NCBI GenBank assembly: GCA_026168455.1
Contig: CM047426.1
Location: 89,059,986 to 89,123,985, forward strand
DNA length: 64,000 bases
Source of the DNA: Theocolax elegans
Lineage: Eukaryota; Arthropoda; Insecta; Hymenoptera; Cerocephalidae
Direction: 5' to 3'
In this document: in pieces, positions 25,082 through 38,216 of the stretch
Layout of the letters: each line of letters begins with the position of its first letter
Numbering within the stretch: position 1 is the stretch's first letter
Translations under genes and position numbers: made by a program
Notes under the pieces: generated by a model
The model's input: the letters and a program-made list of their open reading frames with translations, nothing else
Database searches by the model: none
What the model was told of the DNA's origin: nothing

Positions 25082-26630
25082 CCTCCAATGAGTTTGTTTA
25101 ACCAAATGACGAAGAGACGCGCAGACTGCACTGAAGAGAGTTTTCTGGACCTCGATACACATAGCACATAGCCCGGTCTAAAAAAGGAGAAACCCCCCAG
25201 AAACACGTCAAGAGAAAACGGCGCGCGCATATTACGCGTAGTTTTCGTCTTTTTTTTTCTACACACGCACCCGCGAATTTGGGACGCCGATTTTTTAAAT
25301 ATTGCGAGATATCCTGCATTGTTGAAATTCCCTTTTTATTTATATAAAAATAAAATGTTTCCAACATGTTTGAAATTGTATGTTTCTTGAACTGTTTAAA
25401 TTCAAATATATGTTCAATATGATATACATATAGTATGTTTTACACTTATTATTTTATTTATGTGATTTTTGTGAACATAACGGAATTTGTTAATAAACTC
25501 GATTTAACTTCCATTTTACCAAAAGACGTGCAGTGTTAAATATCAAAGTCAATAATAAATGTATGATATATACTTACTGAAGTTGTTTCGATAACTTGTT
25601 TCCAAATTCTTTAAATGATTTTTACATCAAAATAATAATATCGTTAAAAATATAATGTATATATAATATACAAAATAATTAATTGAAAAAAAATTTTAAC
25701 AAAATTTCATATTTAATATTTAAAAACAAATATCTTTTTCTTATTGATATTCGTATTAATATGTTAAAAAGCAATAGCTATAATAGGTTTAAGTTTAGTT
25801 TTAAGAGTTAAGTTAATTAATGTTAAGTTTATAAGGTATATTTAACTACCTCTGCCATTTATATTGAATATTATTGTATATTCTAATGTTACCGGCATAA
25901 TGTATATTTTCTGGTTAAATAAAATAAATAAATAAATAAAACTAACAATTAAATAAACATATCGTGAATCAAGTAATTGTAACGATAAAAAAAATAATTT
26001 AATAATTAAATCGAATTGCATAAATAACTTAGTAAACCCTACTTATGTAATATACTACTTTTTTTTATTTCTAGAATTTTTGAGAAATATTATTCTATAC
26101 TTAATTAAAACTATCTGAAATGAAACAATAATATTTTTCATAAATAAATATAGTATTACGCGCATACCTAAGTAGTTAACTTAATTATAAATTATTATAT
26201 ATTATCAACTTTCTCAGTATTTATCAAGTTATCACCCCAAGAACGATAAAAATGAATTCATTTTTGAAGACGATAAGAATGTGCATTATCATCGTATTCA
26301 TTATATAAATTGCATTTTAATATTTGTTTTATTCCTTCATATATTTTGTTTACGATGAAATCTGTGTAAGTAAACGCCACTGGCGTTGATCTACGAAAAC
26401 ACACGATTTTCCCGGTGCGCGACACTATACAGCGAGTGTACATATACATAGAGTGTACATAGTGTAAAACGTCATCATAACCTCGTAGATGAGTGTGCAT
26501 GTTTATATTGTTTTGTATGTAATTAAGCGTAATAAAACATAAATAATAAAGTTACAATTATTTTATCTCTCGATTATTAAATAGATATTTTTATTACAGA
26601 GTTAGGTAGTGCTACGCACCATTTTTACAA
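25082..26630. other. Divergent region between the THAP gene and ECI1
   Basis: This 1.5-kb divergent spacer contains the transcription start regions of both genes. A GC-richer block (about 25090-25290) lies just upstream of the THAP start and is probably its 5' UTR and promoter. The middle carries the 3' end of a retroposed element (25780-25941). I see no other gene. Confidence 0.45.
25780..25941 (+). mobile_element. 3' tail fragment of a non-LTR retrotransposon
   Basis: The segment begins with runs of GTTTAAGTTTAGTTTTAAG and ends TCTGGTTAAATAA followed by a (AAAT)n tail (25914-25941). The same design, with a TTTTAGTTTTAAG block before a (TAAA)n tail, ends the larger minus-strand non-LTR element at 58085-60606. 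No coding sequence is left. The assignment rests on the tail and the block resemblance only. Confidence 0.45.
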
Positions 26631-28134
26631 ATGGCAAGTTTGTCGTTAATTAACCGAGCTTCTGCTTTGCTCGTTACTAAAGCAAGATCCAGCCTTTTCA
26701 CTAGGAATGCATCGACACAACCGTTCAAAGGTCAACTCGTTGAAGTTTCACATAATGATACCAATGGTATGTATTTGCTATTGCATCAGAATGTTTTACA
26801 AATGATATTATTATTTTTTTAAACTTTTTACAAATTATTTTGTCTCTTTCTCATATAAATAATTGTGTTAATTATTTAAACTTCAATTAAGTTATTTGTA
26901 CTTTTAAACAATTTAATGTTCACTCTGTTTCTTTTTTTTTCTTTTATAGGAATCACAACAGTATCGATGAATCGAAAACCAGTCAATGGCATAAATTTAG
27001 AATTAGCCACAGAATTGAGAAATTCCTTAGAACACGCAATTGACAATAACAGCAAAGGTATCATACTTACATCGACTTCACCAACTGTATTCTCAGCAGG
27101 TTTGGATATTACAGAAATGTATAAACCAGACTTAAAACGATGCACCAAGTTTTGGCATTCCTTACAAGATTTGTGGCTTACTTTGTACAGTCTAGGCATT
27201 CCAACTGCAGCTGCGGTTAATGTATGTAATTTAAGAGTGTTAATGTAGCTTTTAATTTGTTAGAAGCCAAAAATATACTTGTTAGTTTAAAATGTAAAAT
27301 TATTCAGGGTGCTAGTCCAGCTGGTGGTTGTTTACTAGCATTATCTTGCGAATACAGAGTAATGGTACAAGGAGAACACAAAATAGGCCTTAATGAAACC
27401 AAACTAGGTATTGTTGCTCCTAAATGGTTCCAAGATCCTATGATAGCAACAATTGGCTACAGACAAGCTGAACTGGCACTTTTAAGGTAAATATATATTT
27501 AATTTAAATATTAATCTAATTATTATTTATATTTAAATTGAAAATATCTTAATTGCTTTTTATTTAAATTGTAGAGGAACGCTTTTCTCACCCCAAGAAG
27601 CTTTAAAGATTGGCTTAGTCGATGAATTAGCTACAGATAAGAATGATGCAATCACAAAATGCGAGAATTATATTAATAGCTATGCAAAAATTCCTAGTAA
27701 GTACAAAAAAATTTACTTTTTCATTTACATAATTGCTTTAAATAGAGCAAATATTTGATAAATGTATTATTAAATTTATCATTGTAGTTGAAGTGTATTT
27801 ATAAAACTTTTTATCTCAAATAGTTCATTAATATAATATCTATAATCAATAAAGTCATAACAATAATGTATCGATAAAATAAACAAAGATTTATTTCCTT
27901 CATAAAAATTATTTGACACAATTAATCATATTTAAAAACGTATTTTCAAATATATTTTCATTTTTAGGTGAAGCACGGGAGGCATCGAAGTTAAGTTTAA
28001 GAAAAGAAACACTTGCTTGGTTAGAGGGAAATCGAGAGTGGGATACAACGATCTTTTTGAATTATGTGCAGCTACCCCAAGTACAAGAAAATCTTGATCG
28101 ATATGTACAGTCTCTTAAAAAGAAAGCCAAGTAG
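26631..28134 (+). CDS. ECI1: Mitochondrial enoyl-CoA delta isomerase 1
   Basis: Five exons: 26631-26766, 26950-27221, 27308-27486, 27575-27696 and 27968-28134, giving 291 residues. The enzyme shifts 3-cis and 3-trans double bonds to 2-trans during beta-oxidation of unsaturated fatty acids in the mitochondrial matrix. The N-terminus is basic, Ser/Ala-rich and free of acidic residues (MASLSLINRASALLVTKARS), as expected of a mitochondrial presequence. The crotonase fold follows: STSPTVFSAGLDITEMY (oxyanion-hole strand), GASPAGGCLLALSCEYRVM and IGLNETKLGIVAP, whose Glu is the catalytic base in this family. Length and motif order match animal ECI1. No defects are seen. Confidence 0.93.
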
Positions 28135-28354
28135 ACTCAAGCAAGGCAATTAAATTGTTTTCATATTTTTATACAAATTTGTGTAAGTGCCTATAGTGTG
28201 CACGAGATTTTTAAATATTCCGCCACAAAATCAAAATAGTTCACGTAATATATGAAATACGCAATACACGGTTTTTGTATTAGAAATATGTATATTTTTT
28301 ACTATTTGTTAAAAAAATTAAAAAATTTAGATATATAACGTAAAAAAGTTTTTC

Positions 28355-31300
28355 TTAATCGTCTTCGGAATCTTCAGATTTTTCATTTTCCTCTGCGACT
28401 GTTTCTTCTTTTTCAATTTCTTCTACTTGTTCAGATTGTTGACCCAGCAGTTTTGCGACTGTTGCATTTTCTTTATGGTATTCAAGAAAATGTGCTATTT
28501 CAAGAATTCTGTTTCTACTTCTATCAGTCTCGTCACTATAAGCAAATGTCAATTATACAAATCATATAGTCATTATAGTTGTTATTAATTATTAGTATTA
28601 ATATTTATAATTATTCAATATGTATATTCAAAATAGTTGATGCAATAAATATATATGACTTTGTTTTCATAAGATAATAAGAAAATTTATATTTGTATTT
28701 ATAAAAACATCTAGTTAAACTTACTTGACTAAATTTTTAAGGAATAAATTTTGCCAGTCTTTTAATCTCTTCATTAATCGATCTTGGCGATCATCTATTA
28801 CCTAATAAGCAATCGAAATTTAATTTTTAAATACATTTGTAATTTTCTTATACATATGTAAATTTATCCAAGTCAATTACATAATCTTACTTGTAAATGC
28901 GTAAAATGAGAGGAAGCCAGACAATTATTTAAAGCATCTTTATCTTCTAAAAGAGAAAGTACAAAAGGTGTTTTATCGTCATCTTCAAGATTATTCAGAT
29001 GAGAAACTGCTAAGGATCCGATAGTTTCGAAAAATTCGGTTTCAAGATTTCGTAGTTGAGTAAAATATTCTTGAGCTGCTTCTAAAAACCCTCCGACCAT
29101 ATCTTTAATATTAATTTCGAACAATCTGCTCATTTCCTACAAACAATTTATATTATTCAAATGTTTATTATAATAAGTATTTATTATGTTATTTGTTAAT
29201 TTATTGTATCTACGTATAATAGTTGTACCTCAATTTGTTCATGCACGAGTGTTTCATCGTACATTAATTTCTTCCATACGGTCATCACATAATCGTTGAA
29301 CTCCTTTGACAATTGTTTGGCTTGTTTGTCAATTTCGTCGATTGTATCGTCATCAAGCTCATCGTCATCTGCAGCTATTGCAGCCTCTCGCAAAATTTGA
29401 GTTACTCGTACCGTAATTTCAGTTTTTTTACCATTTACAGTATCCATTATCCTTAATAAAATGCACATCATATTAGAAATAAATAATATTTTCTTGCAGT
29501 GTTCATTATAATAATCATTGATCGTGTATTTAAAATTATTATTATTACACCTTTCAACCCAAAATTATATCTAAAATATTGAATTGGAAATCTGAAAAAA
29601 TTCATACGCATAGTTTCAAATACAAGAAAGAGCCTGAGGTTTTAATTTTTAAAGAAAGAATCATTTTTGTAATTATAATGAAATAAACCATTTTTGGTCA
29701 GTAATTATTGATAAACATTCATTCGTTTATTATAAAAATTCATTCTTTGGTTTATATGAAAAATATAAAAAAAAATTTTCTTTCAATTAAATTAATTAAA
29801 AGAATAATTAAATATAATTGTGGTTATTATTTTTAAAAACTTGAAATATAATTTACTGTCGAGCTTTGTTAGTTGCCTTAGTCAGACAATCTTCGATAAC
29901 GCTATTCAACGCTTTGATTTCGGAACGTCTTAATTCGTCCTCTTTCAAACCCAGCTCAAATAATTGATTACATACTTCCGAAAAATTTGTTCTATATTGT
30001 TCGTATACAGCAGCGGTCTCTTGATTAAGTGCTACTAAATCCCTTCCTTCTGGAATTTTCAAAAATATAATTATTTTGGTGTTGTATAATAATAAAGTTA
30101 CTTTTTTATTATTAAAAACATGTAAATATATATTTTTTTATAAAGAAGGATTAGATGGAAATAATAAATAAATTTGTAACAATTACCATCATCAATGTTA
30201 TACATTTGCTGAAATAAACAATCTTCATCAAGGTACTCGACATAAGAGGTCGACAATTTCGCTACTTTATCTTCTTCATTCTTAACTCTTTGTAATTCTC
30301 TTTGTTCCTTCTCCTCAATTTCAATTACATTTGAAATTGCACGACTGTAAAATGGAATAGAAAACCAAAAAAATTGTTATATCAATGGATTATATTAAAA
30401 CATTCCAGAAAATAAGAAATATAAGCTTGTTCATTTTTCATAAAAAATGAATAAAAAATTTTATAATTTAATTGTTTGTTATAAATTTAATATAAAAAAA
30501 TATCAAAAAATGTCTTTGAAATTTGTATACCGATGCGTTTCATTTGCCTCTTCCCGCCCCTTTTCAGTTATCATTTTGTATCCGTAATAGATCAACTGCG
30601 GTACAAATGCAATTAAATAACTCGTATAACCATTTCGCTCCGTGCAAGGATTTCCTGCCATTTGTAAGCTACGCAAACCCTTGAGTTTTCGTAAGTACTG
30701 AACCTGATCAGAATTTAAACATGAAATTATGCGAAATGTAGAATTTAAATATCGAAATATATTTATTTGCTACAAATGAAAAATAAGAAATGTATTACTA
30801 ACATGTTCTAAATCTTGGATAACATTTTTACCAATACTTAAAATAGTAAGATTTTGCATATGATCGATTCCTTCGATTTCTTCGATTTCATTATTGTACA
30901 GTGACAATATATGTATATTCTTAAGAGCTTGCAAGTTTTCGATTTTTCGAATTCGATTAAACGAGAGATCTAATTCGCACAAATTTGTTAAGTTATCTAA
31001 ATTTTCGATTTTTTCAATAGCGTTATTGTTCAGTTTCAATTTAACCAAATTTGTTAGTGGCCACAAACAGTCAATTTGCAATATGTCTGAAAAGTTACAA
31101 AGTAATAATTTTAATTTTAATGTTTTAATTTTAATTTTTATGTTTTTATTATATTGAAATAATATCAAGGAATTCCGAAAAAAATATAAATATACATGAT
31201 ATTTAAGTAATCACGAATCTAAAAAAATGTTACTTCCAAACAAAAAATGTATTTGAGTAATAGACGATAATGAAAACAAAAACCTAACAATACACTCACT

Positions 31301-31447
31301 AAGATACTCGAGACGAATCTCGGTAATTTTGTCGAATGCAGTGATATTCCTTCGTCGTCGTCTTTTTGACTGTTGTTCGTTAGCCAAACTTAATAGTAAA
31401 CTTTTCGTTATTACTGTATGTTTTTTTGGTTCGTATTGCTGCAACAT
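28355..31447 (-). CDS. DRC3: Dynein regulatory complex subunit 3 (LRRC48)
   Basis: Nine exons: 31300-31447, 30803-31086, 30531-30703, 30187-30344, 29857-30049, 29229-29451, 28891-29136, 28725-28801 and 28355-28535; all joints are in frame, giving 560 residues. DRC3 belongs to the nexin-dynein regulatory complex that controls dynein in motile cilia and sperm tails. An N-terminal SDS22-type leucine-rich repeat block is obvious (KLKLNNNAIEKIENL, ELDLSFNRIRKIENL, ILSLYNNEIEEIEGI, ILSIGKNVIQDLEH), closed by an LRR cap (SLQMAGNPC). A long charged region with coiled-coil character follows, ending in an acidic tail (SEDSEDD). Repeat spacing and the segment DCLWPLTNLVKL match vertebrate DRC3. In insects expression would be expected in testis and chordotonal neurons. 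Confidence 0.9.
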
Positions 31448-32716
31448 TTTTCCAAAACGATCTTATCGAAATACATTACATAGCATTTATGAATCATCAT
31501 ATAACGAAAAGTCGTTGCTACGATACAGTCTCTTATATACAAACTGTGTGAAAAGTATAAGAAGAAGAAGGACTTATAAATTTCCATGAATCATAGTCAT
31601 TATTTTTATTGCATTTTATCATTCTAATTATAAATTTAATTAATTATCACTTTCGTTTATTTCATTTTTTGACATTTAGTATACAATCATTTCTAATATG
31701 CTAAAAATGTAAAAAAAGTACCAAGGTTAATAATTATACACACAACGTGAATAAAATGCATTTATCTTCCTCTTTTATTTATATACATTTTATATTTAAT
31801 TAAAAATAGATACTTAATAGATATAGATACGTATATGTTCACATTGATTAATCATTTTTTTATCAAGATTATAATTAGATTGTTTTACATTTCAATTAAC
31901 TTGACAGTCTCCATGATAAACGGAAGAATATTTTACATATACATTTATATAAAATAAATTATTAATTATAAGATTAAGATATATTATTTAAAAAATGAAC
32001 TATTTAATTTTAAATTTAATTTAATATTATTATTTAAAATTAAATTAATCAAAAATAACTAAAACATTGAGAATAATTTATTAGTATTTAATATTAGCGT
32101 AGGTACATTATTATTTATTTACGTACTTGCTCTCTGTAAAATATATATAGAAATAGTTAAATTTTTAATTAAACAAATTTACGAGCAAATACGGTACTGT
32201 GACGATCAGTGGCGTCATGGACTGACCGATGACAGTCGGGACTCGGGAGATTTTCGGAGAGCAATAATCATCGAACGGGCCGCAACCGCGCAAGACAGCT
32301 CACCGAAATCAGCTGTGTCGCGTTCCCGAGGCCACCCATACTACAGCGACGTTACGTGCATTCACTCACACTTCGGGCCCTCCCTGTCCTAGTATCACCG
32401 CGCCAGGAGAGTCATACGTACCCGCTGAAAGGGTGCTGTCGTCTTGCGCTCTACATACAGAAAGAGGGGAAACTTGGGGTCGTTGGCAATCGTCGTCGCG
32501 AATATATCGGCGATCGCTATCTTTTCGCGTCGTTATCAAACCTAAACAACTGTTTCAAGTGCTTTCTGGCTTGTTGTAGTGGTTTCATTACATTACAAGA
32601 ATTCATTTACCTTTCATATTACTGTTGTCTATACTTACCTTGTTTTCCTTTGTGCCTATGCAATACAGACTTCATTGAGAATATAATATTCCTCAACTGT
32701 GTAAAAACAAGTCAAC
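31448..32716. other. Divergent region between DRC3 and TOM1
   Basis: The first 700 bases are very AT-rich. From about 32200 to 32560 the GC content and CpG frequency rise sharply, which fits a promoter and 5' UTR for TOM1. A 126-codon open frame at 32356-32736 overlaps the TOM1 start in another frame and shows no domain; it is probably incidental. Confidence 0.5.
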
Positions 32717-35700
32717 ATGTCATTTTTTGGAGTTAACGTTACCAATCCATTTTCCACACCTGTTGGCCAAAGGATAGGTATGTTTATGTTACAATAGTTT
32801 ACTTAGATTAATCAAGAAAACCAGACCAATGAGTTTTTGTTTTATAGAGCAAGCAACCGATGCTAGTTTACCCAGCGAGAATTGGGCGCTTAATATGGAA
32901 ATATGTGACATCATCAACGAAACGGAGGATGGACCTAGAGACGCTATTAAAGCTATTAAACGCAGATTGAATCAAGCTGCTGGCAAAAACTATACCATTG
33001 TCATGTATACTCTTACCGTAAGTATATGCTTGGATTTATTATCTTTACAGTTGAATTGATTCAGAAAAATCATGTTCACTAATGATATAAACATTGTGTA
33101 TTAGGTCCTTGAAACTTGTGTAAAAAACTGTGGCAAACGATTTCATGCATTGGCGTGCTCCAGGGAATTTGTTCAAGAATTAGTGAAATTAATAGGACCA
33201 AAAAATGAACCTCCAACGGCGGTACAAGAGAAAGTATTGAATCTAATACAGACATGGGCAGATACATTTAAGAACCAACCACATACACAAGGTGTTGTGC
33301 AAATGTATCAGGAACTCAAATCCAAAGGCATTGATTTCCCTATGACCGATTTGGATGCAATGGCACCCATTATAACTCCTGAAAGGGTGAGTCAAGACAT
33401 TTTATTGTTAACTTGATAAAAGTAAAAAGTTAAATAGTAGTAACATAATCACATTTAAATAAAGCTTCTATAAATAATTTATATAAAGAAAAATACAAAT
33501 TTAAATATGATAGTTTATAATACACAATAGAACAATTATTAGATATAGCCAAGATTTTTGATAAAAATTTCAATTTCCATCTGTACTTTACAAACAAAAT
33601 ATTTATATTCACTCTTCATTTCAAGTTATTATTGTATAACTATAGATATATATATATACAATAAAGCATGATTCATTCTGTGACTCAACAATCTTTTTCT
33701 TTTAAAAAAAGCATTTGTAAACCAATATGCTTCTAGCATTATGTCTGCAAACAACACCTAATTTATTAATGATCATTAAGAATACTAATTTGGAAACTTC
33801 AAAAATATATATATATAAATCTACACTTATACTCTATTTGAGTTCTATTCTAGATAGAGATCTAATTAAATGCTCAGCTATAAATATTGAATTCTCTAGT
33901 ACTTGAATCATAAGCTTAATGAATTCTTACATCATTCTGCTCCATTATTACGAAATATGACGTTATTATTCTCAATTTTTATTTTTTCTAACATTTCTTA
34001 ATGTTTGTATAAAAATTTTTAAAGGTTACATTACATTACTTTTGCAAGTTAATGCCCTCTAATTTAATAAAGAACACTTAAAAGTGTTAATTAAAAGGAA
34101 TTATCATTGCATGGTACAAGAATATATGCTATTAGTATATGTGTATGTTTTAAACGAATTACAATGTACACATTAAAGTAGAATTTATTCTGTTATAATA
34201 AAATTTACTTTTTACTTACAACTATATCTTGATAATAATTGTAAAATAATCAACATAAAATCAAGTTAAAAAATTATATTGATATTACATTCTATAAAGT
34301 AATTCAATCCAATTAAACGAAATATACCATTAAAAAGGTATTTCAACCGTCAAATTTACTGTAACTTAATTGAAACAAAACGTATATAAAAATTAAGATT
34401 AAGAAATAAACGTATTACCGCAAAGTTTTAATTGCTGTATAATACATAAATAATTTATATAAATATTTTATTAACCCCAATACTAAAAAAAAAAAATTTG
34501 CAGAGTGTGCCAGAATCAGAAACATCGCCAGGAGCAGCAGCAGCAGCAGCCGCATCGGTAGTAACCGGATCACCCTCGTTAGGTGGAAATACTGGAACAA
34601 CGGGTAACATTTGTCGGCCAGCTGCATCGGCTCAACCGATTCATCTTAACGAACAACAAATGGCCAAACTACGTAGTGAACTTGACATCGTACATGGTAA
34701 TATGCGTGTCCTTTCTGAAATGCTCGCTTTTCATTCAACAGTTCAGGATAAGCAATCCGAACGAGCTGCTGCTCAGGACATGGAATTACTTACCGTAAGT
34801 TCTTTTTTTTTTTCTTGAAATTGCACATTTTACGAGCATACTGTGGTTTTTCTCTCAATGCTAAGATGTCGTTTACATTGTTAAGTGGTTTCATGATTAG
34901 GTTCGCGTAGACAATCCTTGGAAATGTAATTTTTTTATCCGTTTTTATAAACATTTTTTTTATTTCGAGTACGCATAATAAAATATTGATTTTATTTTAA
35001 TATTTTAATACATTTATATTTTATAATTTGTTTCATTAATTAGCAAAGTGTTTTAACAACGTTATATTCCCGTGGATTTGAATTATTTTTGGATTATATA
35101 ACAATTTAACGTAAAACGTATTTTATTATTATGATATTTATAATCATAAATAAAATATATTAGTTAAATATCATTTAAATGATGTAGATGTTAATATTTT
35201 ATCGTAAAAATTTTCGGTGAATTGATCGTTTCACAATAACCACTAAGAAGACCAATAACTCGAAGAAATACGCGAATATATATAAGTATAATACATAATA
35301 TATATACCTACCTGTAATATTGACTCTCTGTGAAAATTGAGTACAGCGCCTTACATTTTTTTCATTGCATTGACGCCTAGAAACCGGATATTGCTGTAAG
35401 AAACTATGTTTACGTGTACGAAAAGATAAGAAAAATCGAGTAACGCTAAAGACATTCTACACGTTAAAAAAAAAAAGACAAAGAATATTGATAGATTTTA
35501 TTTCAGTATGTGTACATGAGTATTAGAATACGATTCTTTTATTTTAAATTGCTTAATATAAGCTTAGAAGTGTCATCGAAATAAAATTGCAAAGTAATAA
35601 TATTATTGAACAAATTAATCTGCTTGTCTATTATCGAATTAATCATAAATAAATGAATATATATAAGAAAATATCCGTTTTTCCTACATTTGAAATATCG

Positions 35701-38216
35701 TTTGAATACAACTTTTCAATAGGTATTTATCGTAAAAGTTTTGTTATAACTGATATATTGAGGAAGTTAAACGAAAACTTTATTAAACTATTTATAAAAT
35801 TCTTGCGTAAACGTGCGTATGCAAATGTACGTTAGTTTATAATTTTTTAATAAAAAAATATTCAGTTAAGCGAATCCTTGATGTTTATTTTAGCGATGCG
35901 TTGCTTAGTCGATCGTAACAATAGAAAAACCTTCTTTTGTTTTTTCTTTCTATACAGTGGAAATTTAATAGCTCATTATATTTTTTCTGAAAGTGAAAAC
36001 GTACACTGTCACATAGTGTTTCGAGTATTAAGGGCTTTTGTACATTATATATATACATAATCAACAAAAGTATTTGTTTAACCTTTAAAGGACGGGATGG
36101 CCCCTATACGGGCCGTGCCCATGATCGACCCTTTACATGTGTTAGTTTTGAGATGTGAGACATCACAAAAATTCGATTTCTAATAGAAAAGTGAGAGAAA
36201 ACAGTAAACCCAAATCCCCGTCCTCTAAAGTTTAAAAAGTGATCCGATGTTTTTAGATATTAATTTTATTGAAAAAAGAAGCTTTTTTGAGCCAGAAAAT
36301 TCCCGTCCTCTAAAGGTTAAAAAGTGATCCGATGTTTTTAGACATTAATTTTATTGAAAAAAGAAGCTTTTTTGAACCAGAAAATTCTCGTCCTCTTAAA
36401 GTTAAAATCTTAAATAACGTGTTTTACACGGTATACGAAAGTGTATTATTAAATTTTCTATGACAACCTAATATATTATTCGCATACTGTCTCTATACAT
36501 CTTTGAATATTCCGCATACTATTAGTTATCAATATTAAACTACATATACCAATGTGAGAATTTATATTATAAATTAATATCATATATTGTTTCGTTATTT
36601 CCAGGTATATGTATTTTTGTGAGGAAGATATTTATATTTTATTAATTTTATACTTGATTGTTTAATAATTCGAAGAATGTAACAATTTTATATGGGTCAA
36701 TCTGTTAAAAAATTAATATTTAAACGATGCGTAACGTGTCCCCTGCTTCATTTGCAGTATCTCGACAATATCTACCTGTGCTACTTTACAACTGCGTGCG
36801 TTTCAGCGTTTTAATGTGCCTGAAGTGGTGAGCAAATTAAGCTTTGGACAAAACGTTGCGCACCGTTTGACTAAAGTTGACATTTTTTGTTACGTATTTG
36901 ATGAGATAAAATTAAAAAAAGATAAACTTTTTTATTTAAAGTACAGTTAATCACTTACATTATATATTATATATCGTATCATGAAATTTTACAAAATGTG
37001 AATTTAATAATTAATTGATTTATATATATTTTGTCAAAAAATTAATTCATAATAAAAATAGTATTATTAACAAAATTAATGAAAAATTTTAGGAATTGTG
37101 CAACACGTGCAAAGCGATGCAAGAACGAGTGGTTTTGTTAATCGGTAGGCTGTCGAATGACGAATTGACGGCCGAGTTGCTCCAAATTAATGATGAAATG
37201 AACAATTTGTTCCTTCGATTCACCCGATTCACGAAGAATAAGACAATGCCAGCAAGTGCATTGGTAGCTCAAGCGATTGGAGCTACGGGAGCAGCTGCTG
37301 GAGTGGGTAACACCGGTGCAAAACGTAAACTCGAGACTGGTGACTCTCTCATCGATTTGTCTGATGATGAAGCCGAAGCTGCGGGTGCCGTTGCTTTACC
37401 TATTAATTCACTTGAGAAACGTATTGGTGATATTGGTTAGTTCTCATTTGTTTTATTATTTCATCTTTCAATTAATTTTTTTTATTTATAAAGCTATTTT
37501 TTTTTAATTTTATATTTATACAAGGAATGCTTTATGAATAAAAATGTTATTTGTGTTTAAGTTTTGTATTTTATCAATTACAATTTGACTTATAAATGGG
37601 ATAATATATTTTACTTTTATTTGTCTCGATGCAGGAATTTCCGGACAAACTGGCGATGATTCAAAGTCACGACGTAAGGAAGGTGAGAAGGATGAATTCG
37701 ATGCTTTTGCACAAGCTCGAACTGCCAGCTTTGATGCTGCCAAGAACAGGTAAAATCTACAATATAACTCAAACTATGTGTATATATATATGTACTACTG
37801 GTTATTTTAAACCTAATTTTTCCCTTATTCTTTAAGATTAAACTAAAATACATATATCTTAATTCCAGGCAAGAATTGCGGGGAACTGATGACGATACAG
37901 AGTTCAACTCTTCTCGTACGAAAAATACGGTAATTGAACGAATGCATTTTAAAAGTGAAAAATTTATCATTTGAAGGTCTAAATTTAATTATTATACAAA
38001 ATTTATGTTTTGTTACAGACGCAGACAGACAAATCACTTACGTCCTCAGAATTCGAACGCTTTTTAGCTGAACGCACTGCCGCAGCTGCCATTGAAGTAT
38101 CGGGTGGTAGTCAAGCAAGTGGCACTGCCAGTAATACTGCAACAAGTACTACAGGTCCGACGATTCAACGTCAGATCGACAAAGACCAAGAAGACAAGTC
38201 ACTATTTGCCCTCTAA
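32717..38216 (+). CDS. TOM1: TOM1-type VHS-GAT endosomal adaptor
   Basis: Eight exons: 32717-32777, 32848-33017, 33105-33386, 34504-34794, 37093-37435, 37635-37749, 37869-37929 and 38019-38216, giving 506 residues. TOM1 proteins bind ubiquitinated cargo, Tollip, endofin and clathrin on early endosomes. The VHS domain is nearly diagnostic ([52 protein letters not shown]). A Pro/Ala/Ser-rich linker with seven alanines follows, then the GAT helices ([38 protein letters not shown]). The C-terminal third is acidic and Ser/Thr-rich, with [10 protein letters not shown] as a possible clathrin-box-like motif. Introns three and four are long (1.1 and 2.3 kb); the latter holds a TTAA-flanked MITE. No defects are seen. 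Confidence 0.93.
33387..34503 (+). other. Third intron of TOM1
   Basis: AT-rich intron with no recognisable element or exon. A poly(A)-like run precedes the acceptor at 34502-34503. Confidence 0.5.
36082..36401. mobile_element. TTAA-flanked MITE
   Basis: The left end reads CCTTTAAAGGACGGG after TTAA (36078-36081). The right end is CGTCCTCTTAAAG followed by TTAA (36402-36405), an imperfect inverted copy. A TTAA duplication points to the piggyBac or Kolobok class. The 320-bp body has no coding capacity and contains an 85-bp tandem repeat whose units each start with the same terminal word. It lies in the fourth intron of TOM1. Confidence 0.75.
36219..36403. repeat. 85-bp tandem repeat inside the TTAA MITE
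   Basis: CGTCCTCTAAAG recurs at 36219, 36304 and (as CGTCCTCTTAAAG) 36389, a period of 85 bp. The two full units are almost identical over AAAGTGATCCGATGTTTTTA and the following GAAAAAAGAAGC block. Confidence 0.9.

Larger units (their letters stand above)
34795..37092 (+). other. Fourth intron of TOM1
   Basis: AT-rich 2.3-kb intron. Apart from the TTAA-flanked MITE and its tandem repeat (36082-36401) I see only simple AT-rich sequence and short incidental open frames. Confidence 0.5.

Noticed and set aside
32356..32736. 126-codon frame overlapping the TOM1 start
   Set aside because: Lies in the putative 5' UTR in a different frame, ends just past the TOM1 ATG, and has no recognisable domain.
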